A stretch of DNA of 6,724 nt from Bacteroidales bacterium (lineage in GTDB: Bacteria > Bacteroidota > Bacteroidia > Bacteroidales > JAOZQN01), in the NCBI GenBank assembly GCA_029938985.1, contig JAOZTW010000274.1, positions 135 through 6,858 on the forward strand, in the 5' to 3' direction. The notes under the pieces were generated by a model that was not told where the DNA came from, ran no database searches, and was given only the letters and a program-made list of their open reading frames with translations. Positions 1 to 6,656 of the stretch are shown here, piece by piece; position 1 is the first letter of the stretch, and each line of letters begins with the position of its first letter. Position numbers and translations under genes: made by a program.

Positions 1-5
1 AAGGC

Positions 6-50
6 ACACACCACACAAGCCACCGCAAGCAAGAAGTTACCGATAAGAGC
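6..50. repeat. Left 45-nt imperfect inverted repeat
   Basis: These 45 bases match the reverse complement of 6492-6536 at 30 of 45 positions without gaps. The match is perfect over the outer ten bases (ACACACCACA, 6-15) and over the inner ten (CGATAAGAGC, 41-50). The segment is about half G/C, unlike the AT-rich operon next to it. It lies just upstream of jetA, so the pair brackets the operon. It could be the 3' arm of an attC-like recombination site shared with an upstream cassette, or a transposon-type terminal repeat. The repeat is seen directly; its function is inferred. Confidence 0.7.
36..42 (+). other. Candidate left cassette junction (GTTACCG)
   Basis: GTTACCG sits inside the left inverted repeat and shares GTTA with GTTAGCC at 6657-6663 on the other side of the operon. 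Integron attC crossover sites have the form GTTRRRY with the cut after G. These two keep GTTA but do not fully match the consensus, so a classical integron integrase is not established. If both are junctions, the mobile unit runs from 37 to 6657, or 6,621 nt. The segment just inside (41-50) is exactly complementary to 6492-6501, as expected when a circular cassette restores its own folded site. Confidence 0.35.
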
Positions 51-68
51 AACTAAAAACAACAAGAA
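50..68 (+). repeat. Left copy of A-rich direct repeat
   Basis: CAACTAAAAACAACAAGAA here recurs as CAACTAAAAAAACAAGAA at 6665-6682, differing by one small indel. Each copy lies a few bases after a GTTA junction, and the left one leads straight into the jetA start. This suggests each unit in a series begins with the same kind of A-rich leader. The sequence is simple and AT-rich, so chance similarity contributes, but the shared CAACTAAAAA start and ACAAGAA end are not trivial. Confidence 0.5.
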
Positions 69-71
69 TAG

Positions 72-1286
72 ATGCCATTAAAACTTAGCATAAAACAATT
101 TATTCAAATCCTTAATCAAGGAAAAGAAGTAATTGATACACTTTTTGGCAAAAAAGATACTTTGCAAAAAAATGAGATAATTCCGTATATCACAAGTTCA
201 AATCCCGAAAATGTTTTTGAAAGATTGACAATACACGGTGTTATACACGAAAAAAATGGAAAAATTAATCTTGATGACAGAGTAGTTACTCTACTTGAAG
301 ATTATTTAGAAATTGGCGAAATTAATACTGAAACAATTAGCGGTGATATAAAAAATCTTAAAAACAACATTTCTTATTATCGTAACGATAATCAAATTAA
401 ATACTTACGAGACATACGAAAAACATTACGCAAAATAAACAATACAATAACAAGGCAAATTATATTATTAGACAATCAAGTTGATAGAACTTTTAAAACA
501 GAACAAAATTATCATAATAGATTGCAAAAACTCAATAATTATAGAGAAGAAAGAGATAATGTTTTAGAACTAATTCATGAAACTGAAAATATTTTAGCAA
601 AAGAAAAAGGTTTTTTTAATAATGTAAGAGATGATGAAATACAATTTTTGCAATATGAGCTTAAAAGAACATTATATGACAACAAAGACTATTTGAAAGC
701 TATTCAATCACAAATAATTGAGTATATAAACAGAATTAAAATCAATCCTGATATTGCTGAAAAAATTCATAAATTTAAAGAATTGCGAGATAATGCAGAA
801 TTTAGATTTAAAACAAATATTAATGCAGTAATTCATAAAAATACGTCTCTTTTATTTAACAAAACAGAAACATTTAAGTGGAATGTTTCTATTGACTTTC
901 TTACAAATACTGATACAGGCAGAAAAATATTAAAAAATGCCCGAAGAAAAATAAGTAGCAAAGACAACGAAGAAGCTGTTAAAGGGAAAAAACAAATAAA
1001 ACAAAAAACAAAACAAAAAGAAGAAATACAAAGATTAGACATTAATAAGTTTTTCGAAAAATTCAAAAAAAGTGAGTTAGATTTATTTGATTTTATTTTC
1101 ACTAATGAATTTTCTGAAAATATTCCGCAAGAAATTGACGATAAGTTAAGTTACTTTGTCGAAATTTCACTTGATTTTGAGAAAGAAATTTATTTCAATA
1201 AAGAAATTAAACATCATTTTTACAATGACAAAAACGGAAAGAAAAACAAATTAGGATATGCCGTAATATTCCCAAATAAGCACTAA
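72..1286 (+). CDS. jetA: Wadjet JetA-like kleisin subunit (MukF/MksF-type)
   Basis: A 404-aa protein read as JetA, the kleisin that bridges SMC heads in a Wadjet complex. Residues about 10-85 look like a winged helix (short helices, then a hairpin around HEKNGKINLDD). About 90-300 is long, charged and helical. A Lys/Gln-rich linker covers about 303-320, and a compact C-terminal domain about 323-404 ends in LGYAVIFPNKH, where a kleisin C-terminal winged helix would contact the SMC head. It is shorter than the roughly 480-500 aa I expect of type I JetA. The ATG directly follows an in-frame TAG (69-71), so the start cannot lie further upstream. No Shine-Dalgarno is visible; the leader is A-rich. 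It is first in the order jetA-B-C-D. The assignment rests largely on position and architecture, with weaker direct recognition than for JetC or JetD. Confidence 0.7.
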   Translation: MPLKLSIKQFIQILNQGKEVIDTLFGKKDTLQKNEIIPYITSSNPENVFERLTIHGVIHEKNGKINLDDRVVTLLEDYLEIGEINTETISGDIKNLKNNISYYRNDNQIKYLRDIRKTLRKINNTITRQIILLDNQVDRTFKTEQNYHNRLQKLNNYREERDNVLELIHETENILAKEKGFFNNVRDDEIQFLQYELKRTLYDNKDYLKAIQSQIIEYINRIKINPDIAEKIHKFKELRDNAEFRFKTNINAVIHKNTSLLFNKTETFKWNVSIDFLTNTDTGRKILKNARRKISSKDNEEAVKGKKQIKQKTKQKEEIQRLDINKFFEKFKKSELDLFDFIFTNEFSENIPQEIDDKLSYFVEISLDFEKEIYFNKEIKHHFYNDKNGKKNKLGYAVIFPNKH

Positions 1287-1339
1287 GTGCTATTTGATGT
1301 TGCTTACGCACTTATTCAAACTTTTCGGAATGAGTAAGT
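1279..1339 (+). other. Stem-loops at the jetA stop and in the jetA-jetB gap
   Basis: AGCAC (1279-1283) and GTGCT (1287-1291) form a 5-bp stem whose loop is the jetA stop codon TAA. Further on, ACTTATTCA (1310-1318) pairs with TGAGTAAGT (1331-1339) through nine pairs including one G-U, with a 12-nt loop. No U-run follows either stem, so neither is a standard intrinsic terminator. They could affect mRNA stability or the JetA:JetB ratio, but this is speculative. The rest of the 105-nt gap holds no ORF. Confidence 0.35.
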
Positions 1340-1361
1340 TATTTAAAAGCAAATAAACAAT

Positions 1362-1369
1362 TAATTTTG
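1362..1369 (+). promoter_or_regulatory. Weak Bacteroidota-type -7 element before jetB
   Basis: TAATTTTG matches the Bacteroidota -7 consensus TAnnTTTG and lies 22 nt before the jetB ATG. It would give a short leader. No TTTG/TTG -33 element is seen at the expected distance upstream. Chance matches are common in sequence this AT-rich. It is listed because jetB is the only gene in the operon preceded by a sizeable gap. Confidence 0.2.
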
Positions 1370-1391
1370 ATAGATTATTTAATAGCTAAAA

Positions 1392-1937
1392 ATGAAAGAA
1401 TTACCACAATATATAAACGAAATATTTTCGATACTAAGTAAAGGAAAATTTATATCCGAAAGGGGTAAAAATGAGAAATATTTTTATGTAATCAAAGAAC
1501 GTTTTGATGATTTGAAAAATTACTTTCTAAATATTGATTTTAAACTGGAATTTGATAATGGATATTTTTATTTTAGCAAACCTACTGCAAACGAACAGGA
1601 AATTGAACGTAAAATAATTCAATTTGAGAAGTTTATTGATATTTTAGATTTATTCAATAGCCTTGATAACAAAATTTTTATTGGAACAAAATTTTCTATT
1701 GCAAAAATTACTGCCGAATGCGAAGATACACCAAGACTTGAAGAGAAATTAAGAAAAATGAATGTAGAAGGCAAAACAAATGATGAAAAAATAAAAAATA
1801 TTGTAAAGGAACTTGAAAAGAACGATTTTGTTGAGTTATATGATGAAATAGATAGAAAATATATTGTCCTTGATGCTTATAATTACTTAAATGAAATTGT
1901 CTCAAAAATAAAAATAACCGAAAATGAACGAATATAG
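1392..1937 (+). CDS. jetB: Wadjet JetB-like subunit (MukE/MksE-type winged helix)
   Basis: A 181-aa protein matching JetB, the MukE-like partner that binds the kleisin. Near the N-terminus it has the pattern I associate with this family: a helix, GKFI (18-21), an aromatic-rich helix about 29-46, then FKLEFDNGYFYF (50-61), resembling the hydrophobic 'L-x(n)-GYAYL' strand of JetB proteins. The C-terminal part (about 131-170) looks like a second winged helix ending in FVELYDEIDRKYIVLD and a final helix. The upstream in-frame TAG at 1383-1385 leaves the ATG at 1392 as the natural start. The gene overlaps jetC by 14 nt in another frame, which suggests translational coupling. It is somewhat shorter than the 200-250 aa usual for JetB. 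The function follows from family and context. Confidence 0.78.
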   Translation: MKELPQYINEIFSILSKGKFISERGKNEKYFYVIKERFDDLKNYFLNIDFKLEFDNGYFYFSKPTANEQEIERKIIQFEKFIDILDLFNSLDNKIFIGTKFSIAKITAECEDTPRLEEKLRKMNVEGKTNDEKIKNIVKELEKNDFVELYDEIDRKYIVLDAYNYLNEIVSKIKITENERI

Positions 1938-3075
1938 AATACTAAATCGCATTATTTTTATTAATGTGGCATCATTTGAATACGAAGTTGTAGAACTTAA
2001 CGGGAATACTTGTTTTGTTGGCACAAATAATTTGGGTAAAACTACAATTTTAAGAGCTATTTTATTTTTTTATAGTGCTAATCAACGAAAATTAGGGATT
2101 TCTGCAAATACTAAAAAAACATTTGAAAAACACTATTTTCAACATCAGCCTTCTTATATAATTTATGAAATAGCAACAGAAAACGGTTTTTTTCATATAA
2201 TGGTTTATAGAAATAGAGAGCTGTTTTTTAGATTTTTTGATACTGAATTTAAAAAAGAATTATACATTTCAGAAGATAATAAAGTTTTTGAACCAAACGA
2301 AGTTATTGAAAATTGCAATATCGCTAAGCCAAAAATAAGATATTCAAACCAAATTGAAAAATTTGAACAATACCGAGATATTATTTACGGAACAGACAAA
2401 CAATATCAGCGTTATTCTATTTTAAAAGGCAGAATTACAGACGGCAGAAAAATGTATAATAATATTTGGAAAGCTATTTCTAATATATTTTTAAGTTCAA
2501 CAACTGATATTGAAGCAGATTTTGTAAAACAATTTATAGCTGATGCCACTTCCGACAGAACTTCTATAATAAAATTAGACCAAATAAAAACACGCTTATA
2601 CAAATTTAGCCAGAAAATTGCTGATATTAAAACTTTTCAAAAAGACGACTTCGGAAAAAAATACTCTGAAAAAATTATTGATGAGTATAACAGATTAGAA
2701 AAATTAAAAGCAAGTAATAATCAAATAATCAAACAAATAGCAGGTGCTTATAAATTTGAGAAAATTCAAACAGAAATATTAGAAGACGAAATTACTCAAA
2801 AAGAAATAGAGATAAAGCAAAAGAAAGTAACTTTTGTTAATGTTGAAAAAACATACAAAACAGAAACAACGAGAATAATTAAAGAAATAGGAATTTGGGA
2901 AGGGAAATTAAAAGATGTCAAGCTTCACAAACAAGAATATGATAAAATTGATAATCTTGAACATATTTTAAATCAAGCATCGAAAAAGAATGATTATGCA
3001 GATGAAAAAGAACAGGATACGAAAAAATATAATTCATTAATTGCACCTCTTCACGATATAAATGCAAGATTTTAA
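1924..3075 (+). CDS. jetC: Wadjet JetC SMC-like ATPase, N-terminal part (ends at in-frame stop)
   Basis: This 383-aa product is the first third of the MukB-like SMC motor of Wadjet. It carries the N-terminal ATPase lobe with a Walker A motif GTNNLGKTT (33-41). Typical JetC features follow: RKLG at 55-58, then F67 and YF at 71-72, and SYIIYE at 77-82. From about 235 onward it is charged, helical coiled coil. The frame stops at TAA (3073-3075), yet the same frame continues through the rest of jetC. The full composite is 1,229 codons, a normal size for JetC. Alone this fragment has Walker A but no signature motif or Walker B, so it cannot form a complete ATPase site. The ATG lies within jetB. 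It is either the first half of a gene broken by a nonsense mutation or sequencing error, or one half of a split SMC. Confidence 0.85.
   Translation: MNEYRILNRIIFINVASFEYEVVELNGNTCFVGTNNLGKTTILRAILFFYSANQRKLGISANTKKTFEKHYFQHQPSYIIYEIATENGFFHIMVYRNRELFFRFFDTEFKKELYISEDNKVFEPNEVIENCNIAKPKIRYSNQIEKFEQYRDIIYGTDKQYQRYSILKGRITDGRKMYNNIWKAISNIFLSSTTDIEADFVKQFIADATSDRTSIIKLDQIKTRLYKFSQKIADIKTFQKDDFGKKYSEKIIDEYNRLEKLKASNNQIIKQIAGAYKFEKIQTEILEDEITQKEIEIKQKKVTFVNVEKTYKTETTRIIKEIGIWEGKLKDVKLHKQEYDKIDNLEHILNQASKKNDYADEKEQDTKKYNSLIAPLHDINARF
3073..3075 (+). other. jetC: Premature in-frame TAA within jetC
   Basis: The reading context is ...N-A-R-F-stop-T-L-F-T-N-L-E. The frame upstream (from 1924) and downstream (to 5613) is the same, so this is codon 384 of a 1,229-codon gene. 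One base change from AAA, CAA, GAA, TTA, TCA, TAT or TAC would create it; Lys, Gln or Glu fits the coiled coil best. TAA also ends jetA, jetC and jetD, which argues against a recoded TAA. A single indel cannot explain it, because the frame is unchanged on both sides. Confidence 0.9.
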
Positions 3076-3141
3076 ACACTTTTTACTAATTTAGAAACCG
3101 AAAAAAAACAGTTTTTTACGCAAATAGAGAGCAAAGCCCTT

Positions 3142-5613
3142 GTGCTTGACAAAAAATTACACGAACAGGAAAAGAAAATTGAAAAGATTTTTTCTGAAAA
3201 TGAAAAAGCATTAAAAATTGAACAAGACAACGAAACAAAAGAAACCGTAAAACAAGAAACTAAATTAAATATAGAATTTAGTTCATTCAAATATAAAAAA
3301 ACGGAAATTGAAAATAGAAAATATTTTAGAGAAAATTTCAAAATAATTAATAGCGAAATAGACAAAATTAATAACGAAATAAAAAATAGAACAAGAGATG
3401 AAAATATTAAAACTAATGATATAAATTCAAAAAAGGAAGCAATTATAGCAATTAAAAATCAATATTCAGAAAAAATAAACCAAGTAAGAACAGATTTTAA
3501 CCGTAAGATTTCTGAAATTAAAATCAATATTGAAATAATAACGAAACGTCTTGAAAATTATGACAATACACTATACAGCTACTTAGAAAATAATTTACCT
3601 GATTGGAAAAATAATATCGGTAAAATATGTAAAAATGAAGTTTTATTTGATATTGAAGGAATTAAAAAAAGCATTTCAAATAACAATACAAATATCTATG
3701 GTTTAGAAATAGAATTATCAAAATTACCGGAATTTACACATACTATTGAAAAATATGAAAAGGATAAAAAGTTACTTTTACAGGAAGTAAAAAAACTTGA
3801 AAAAGAAAAATTAGACAAAATAAAAAATACAGAAAAAGAAAGAGACAACAAACTAAGAAGCATTCAATCAAAAATCAAAGAACTTGAAACTGATATAAGA
3901 TATATAAAACATTATAACCATGCTGATACACAGAGGGTCGGAAAATTAGATTTAGAAAAAGTAGAACTATCTGAAAAAGTAAAAGAAACTCGAAAAAAAA
4001 ATTTGAAAATTTTATCCGAGCAAGAACATAAAATAAAAATAGAACTTGAAAAACTAAAAAATCAACTTGAAATAATAAACAAGAAATTTGACAAACTATT
4101 AAGAGAATTAAAAGCGATTAGGAATAAAGAAACAAAAATTGCAACTGAAAACTACGATATTGCTATTGAAAATATAGAACTGTTAAAAACAAAAAAAACG
4201 GACTATTTTATTACTCAAAAACAAGAAATCAAAAAACAACAAAAAAAAATACTTTCAGAGAATAATATTGATACTGAATTAATAAAAAATATCAAAGAAA
4301 ATATTGAACGAGTAAGCAATATTTTAAACGAAATTGAACAAAACTCACAACTTGTTTCCGATTACAAAAGGCATAAAATTGAATTGTTTGATAAAATTGA
4401 TGATTTCAAAAGAGAAAAGAAAAAATTAAATATCTTTTTAACTACAATCGAACAAAAGCATACAGAAAAGAAACAAAAATATGATGATGAAATTGAAAAA
4501 TTAGACAAAATTAAAAATGAATTATCAGATAAAAATAAAATCTTTAAAGACGGATTAGACCGTTTTGAAGAAATTGAAGGAGAATTTAAAGAACATAAAT
4601 TATTGTTCAAAAATGCAAAAGCTACAAAACAAGAGAAAAATCTCAATTTAGTTATAAATAACTGGTATTCAAACAAAGACAGCCTGAGAGATGCAAATGA
4701 TAACCTAAAAATACTTGTTGATAATTTTGTAAGTAAATTTAAAGTAAATAATCATTTTGAATTTAAAATGCCAGATGAAATTTTAAAAAAAGATTATGAA
4801 AAATTTGCAAAATTCTTAACAAATTTTATTCTTCAAAACAGATTAGAACAATCCGTTACGGAACTTGCAACACAGTTTACAATGCTTGTTAATTCAATTT
4901 CTGATAAAGTAAACGACTTACAATCTAATATTTATGCCATACACAGAATTGTAAAACAATTAGAAAACGATTTTAGTAAAGCCCAGTTTGACAATTCAAG
5001 ATTAATAGAATATATAAAAATAAAAGCAGAACCAAACGAAGACAACAAAGTATTAAAACGCTTACAAGCAATTGCAAAATATAAAGAAGACAATTTTGAA
5101 TTTTACGATAATCTTAGTTTTGATTTTTCAAAAAAAGATAAACTTGCAGATAAATCAGTTGAGCTGATTATCAACCTAATAAATGCAATAGAAGAAAGCC
5201 ATACAGAAGAAATTGCTCTTGTAGATTTATTCAATATATATTTTAAAATAAAAGAAGGACAAAACGAAACAGACTGGACAGAAAAACTAAAAGATATTGG
5301 TTCGGACGGAACAGATATTTTAGTTAAATCAATTGTATTTATCACTCTTTTAAGCGTTTTTATTAAACAGTCAAAATCGGCATCAACACATCAATTCAGG
5401 ATACATTGTATAATTGACGAAGTAGGTAAAATATCAGCACCATATTTAAAAGAATTGATAAAGTTTGCTAATGATAAGAATATTTTTCTTATTAATGGAT
5501 TACCAAATGAAAGCAAACTGGAAAGAAAATATAATTATACCTATAAACTTTCAAAGGAAGATGATAATACGATTTCAATAAATCCATTACTTACACATTT
5601 TATTGAAGCATAA
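3142..5613 (+). CDS. jetC: Wadjet JetC SMC-like ATPase, C-terminal part (coiled coil, hinge, head lobe)
   Basis: This stretch of 823 codons holds the remainder of JetC. Long charged coiled coil flanks a hinge-like domain at about residues 140-200, with the family-like pieces SYLENNLPDW, NIGKI and IYGLEIELSKLP. That places the hinge near codons 545-605 of the composite, the middle, as expected for an SMC. The C-terminal head has a signature-like GSDGTD (720-725) and a Walker B with IIDE (D759, E760), followed by GKIS. The GTG at 3142 is the first plausible start after the stop, but no good ribosome binding site precedes it and no ATG follows until near the C-terminal head. The open frame itself resumes at 3076. 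This is therefore better seen as the distal part of an interrupted jetC than as an independent gene. JetD starts 4 nt downstream. Confidence 0.85.
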   Translation: MLDKKLHEQEKKIEKIFSENEKALKIEQDNETKETVKQETKLNIEFSSFKYKKTEIENRKYFRENFKIINSEIDKINNEIKNRTRDENIKTNDINSKKEAIIAIKNQYSEKINQVRTDFNRKISEIKINIEIITKRLENYDNTLYSYLENNLPDWKNNIGKICKNEVLFDIEGIKKSISNNNTNIYGLEIELSKLPEFTHTIEKYEKDKKLLLQEVKKLEKEKLDKIKNTEKERDNKLRSIQSKIKELETDIRYIKHYNHADTQRVGKLDLEKVELSEKVKETRKKNLKILSEQEHKIKIELEKLKNQLEIINKKFDKLLRELKAIRNKETKIATENYDIAIENIELLKTKKTDYFITQKQEIKKQQKKILSENNIDTELIKNIKENIERVSNILNEIEQNSQLVSDYKRHKIELFDKIDDFKREKKKLNIFLTTIEQKHTEKKQKYDDEIEKLDKIKNELSDKNKIFKDGLDRFEEIEGEFKEHKLLFKNAKATKQEKNLNLVINNWYSNKDSLRDANDNLKILVDNFVSKFKVNNHFEFKMPDEILKKDYEKFAKFLTNFILQNRLEQSVTELATQFTMLVNSISDKVNDLQSNIYAIHRIVKQLENDFSKAQFDNSRLIEYIKIKAEPNEDNKVLKRLQAIAKYKEDNFEFYDNLSFDFSKKDKLADKSVELIINLINAIEESHTEEIALVDLFNIYFKIKEGQNETDWTEKLKDIGSDGTDILVKSIVFITLLSVFIKQSKSASTHQFRIHCIIDEVGKISAPYLKELIKFANDKNIFLINGLPNESKLERKYNYTYKLSKEDDNTISINPLLTHFIEA

Positions 5614-5617
5614 GGAT

Positions 5618-6490
5618 ATGGAAATAAATCTAAAATTAGCAAAACAAATACAAAAACTTGCAGAAGGCGAAAGTTTTAGTTTTAACGTTTTTAGTAAAAA
5701 AAATCAGAGTGTTATTAAACAATTAATTGCTGACGGATTATTATCTGACAATAAAATAGTTCGTCGTAAAAAAGTTGTTTTTTGTCCTAATTCATATAAA
5801 TTAGAAAAATATTTAGTTGCAAAATATGAAATATATGGTTTGCAAGATTATATAGATGTTTTGCAAAATCCAGAAAGCACAAAATCGGATATGGTAAGTG
5901 TAAGCGGAGATGCAAAATTACAAACAAATACATCGTTAGATGGTTTTTTATTAAAAACTTATGAAAATATCAGCGGAAAAATTAACAATGAAAATATTAA
6001 TCTTAAAACAAAAAACGGAACATCACTTCATATTAATAATTGGCAAAATTTTGAAATAGATGATACTGTAATAATTGTAGTAGTAGAAAACTCAGAAAAC
6101 TTTAAACTAATTCATAAACAAAAAGATTTATTCAGTAATATAAAACCTGTTTTTTTATTGCGGTTTGCAAACAGCACTGCGATAAGCAAATGGATTAAAC
6201 AGTCAAAAAATAATTATTTACATTTTGGTGATTTTGACTTAAAAGGTGTTCATATTTATATTACAGAATTTAAACAAAAGATAAATAATCCATTACAATG
6301 TAAATTTTACATTCCTGAAAATATAGAAAATTTGATTTATGATAAAGGAAATTCAAAAAGGTATAATGAACAAAAACAAAACTTAAAAAACTTTGATTTT
6401 TCAGTTCATTCAGAAATAATTAATTTAGTAAATATAATAAGAAAACATAAAAAAGGATTAGACCAAGAATATTTAATAACGAATAGATAA
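5618..6490 (+). CDS. jetD: Wadjet JetD TOPRIM-type nuclease subunit
   Basis: A 290-aa JetD-like protein, the nuclease that cuts DNA engaged by the JetABC motor. The N-terminal region (about 1-75) looks like a winged helix; SVSGD follows at about residue 95. The TOPRIM-type core is clear: a hydrophobic strand into VEN with E157, ENF after it, then HFGDFDLKG with D205 and D207 as the metal-binding pair. The C-terminus carries KGLDQE (E284), another conserved family feature. All expected catalytic acids are present. It is shorter than the roughly 390-400 aa of type I JetD. I chose ATG 5618, 4 nt after the jetC stop. An in-frame TTG at 5603 would add five residues and overlap jetC, but has less support. 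It is last in the operon and presumably co-transcribed with jetC. Confidence 0.88.
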   Translation: MEINLKLAKQIQKLAEGESFSFNVFSKKNQSVIKQLIADGLLSDNKIVRRKKVVFCPNSYKLEKYLVAKYEIYGLQDYIDVLQNPESTKSDMVSVSGDAKLQTNTSLDGFLLKTYENISGKINNENINLKTKNGTSLHINNWQNFEIDDTVIIVVVENSENFKLIHKQKDLFSNIKPVFLLRFANSTAISKWIKQSKNNYLHFGDFDLKGVHIYITEFKQKINNPLQCKFYIPENIENLIYDKGNSKRYNEQKQNLKNFDFSVHSEIINLVNIIRKHKKGLDQEYLITNR

Positions 6491-6491
6491 A

Positions 6492-6536
6492 GCTCTTATC
6501 GTGAATGTGCTGGGTGTCAGTGGTTTTGTGGTGTGT
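6492..6536. repeat. Right 45-nt imperfect inverted repeat
   Basis: The partner of 6-50, beginning one base after the jetD stop. The inner ten bases GCTCTTATCG (6492-6501) and outer ten TGTGGTGTGT (6527-6536) are exact reverse complements of 41-50 and 6-15. The 25 bases between them are the same length in both copies but only partly matched. Its outer end runs into the first stem-loop. In an attC reading this is the 5' arm of the site that belongs to this cassette. Confidence 0.7.
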
Positions 6537-6568
6537 TTTGGGTCGCTAGCGCTCCCCAAAAAACACAC
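6531..6568. repeat. Stem-loop 1 of the 3' flank
   Basis: GTGTGTTTTGGG (6531-6542) pairs with CCCCAAAAAACACAC (6554-6568) with a small A bulge, giving about 12 pairs. The apex holds the self-complementary CGCTAGCG (6544-6551). It lies about 40 nt after jetD but has no U-run after it on either strand, so it is not a typical intrinsic terminator. It may still slow transcription. It is better seen as part of a folded DNA element. Confidence 0.65.
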
Positions 6569-6577
6569 ATATCAATA

Positions 6578-6648
6578 GCTTTGTTGTCATAAATTTAATT
6601 CAGAAACTTCGCAAGCTACGTTCCTGAATTAAATTGACGACACAAAGC
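6578..6648. repeat. Stem-loop 2 of the 3' flank
   Basis: AATTTAATTCAG (6592-6603) is the exact reverse complement of CTGAATTAAATT (6624-6635). The pairing extends outward imperfectly: GCTTTGTTGTC (6578-6588) against GACGACACAAAGC (6636-6648). The stem is about 25 pairs with a 20-nt loop that contains CTTCGCAAGC. No poly-U tail follows. Together with stem-loop 1 it makes this flank highly structured, as in long attC-type sites. Confidence 0.7.
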
Positions 6649-6656
6649 CCGAAACC

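Noticed and set aside
3073..3075. TAA read as a sense codon through an alternative genetic code
   Set aside because: TAA also ends jetA, jetC and jetD at natural positions, and this is the only in-frame TAA within any of the genes.
3071..3077. TTTAAAC, the classic -1 frameshift heptamer, exactly at the jetC stop
   Set aside because: It is out of phase: a -1 slip on it needs the incoming frame to read TTA AAC from 3072, whereas jetC reads TTT TAA from 3070. The downstream part is also in the same frame as the upstream part, so one frameshift would not join them.
3993..4249. Nine-A runs in jetC (3993-4001 and 4241-4249) as phase-variation sites
   Set aside because: Long A-runs are expected in Lys-rich, AT-rich coding sequence, and the frame is intact through both.
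833..5345. Open frames on the minus strand (for example 833-1102, 3072-3365, 4362-4676, 5103-5345)
   Set aside because: They lie wholly or almost wholly opposite the jet genes, are Ser/Phe/Leu-rich as expected of the reverse of Lys/Glu/Asn-rich coding sequence, and show no family features.
5603..5617. TTG at 5603 as the jetD start
   Set aside because: It adds only five residues and overlaps jetC. The ATG at 5618 is in frame, 4 nt after the jetC stop, and starts a plausible first helix.
6531..6568. Rho-independent terminator after jetD
   Set aside because: The stem is strong, but there is no U-run after it on either strand and the second large stem-loop argues for another role.
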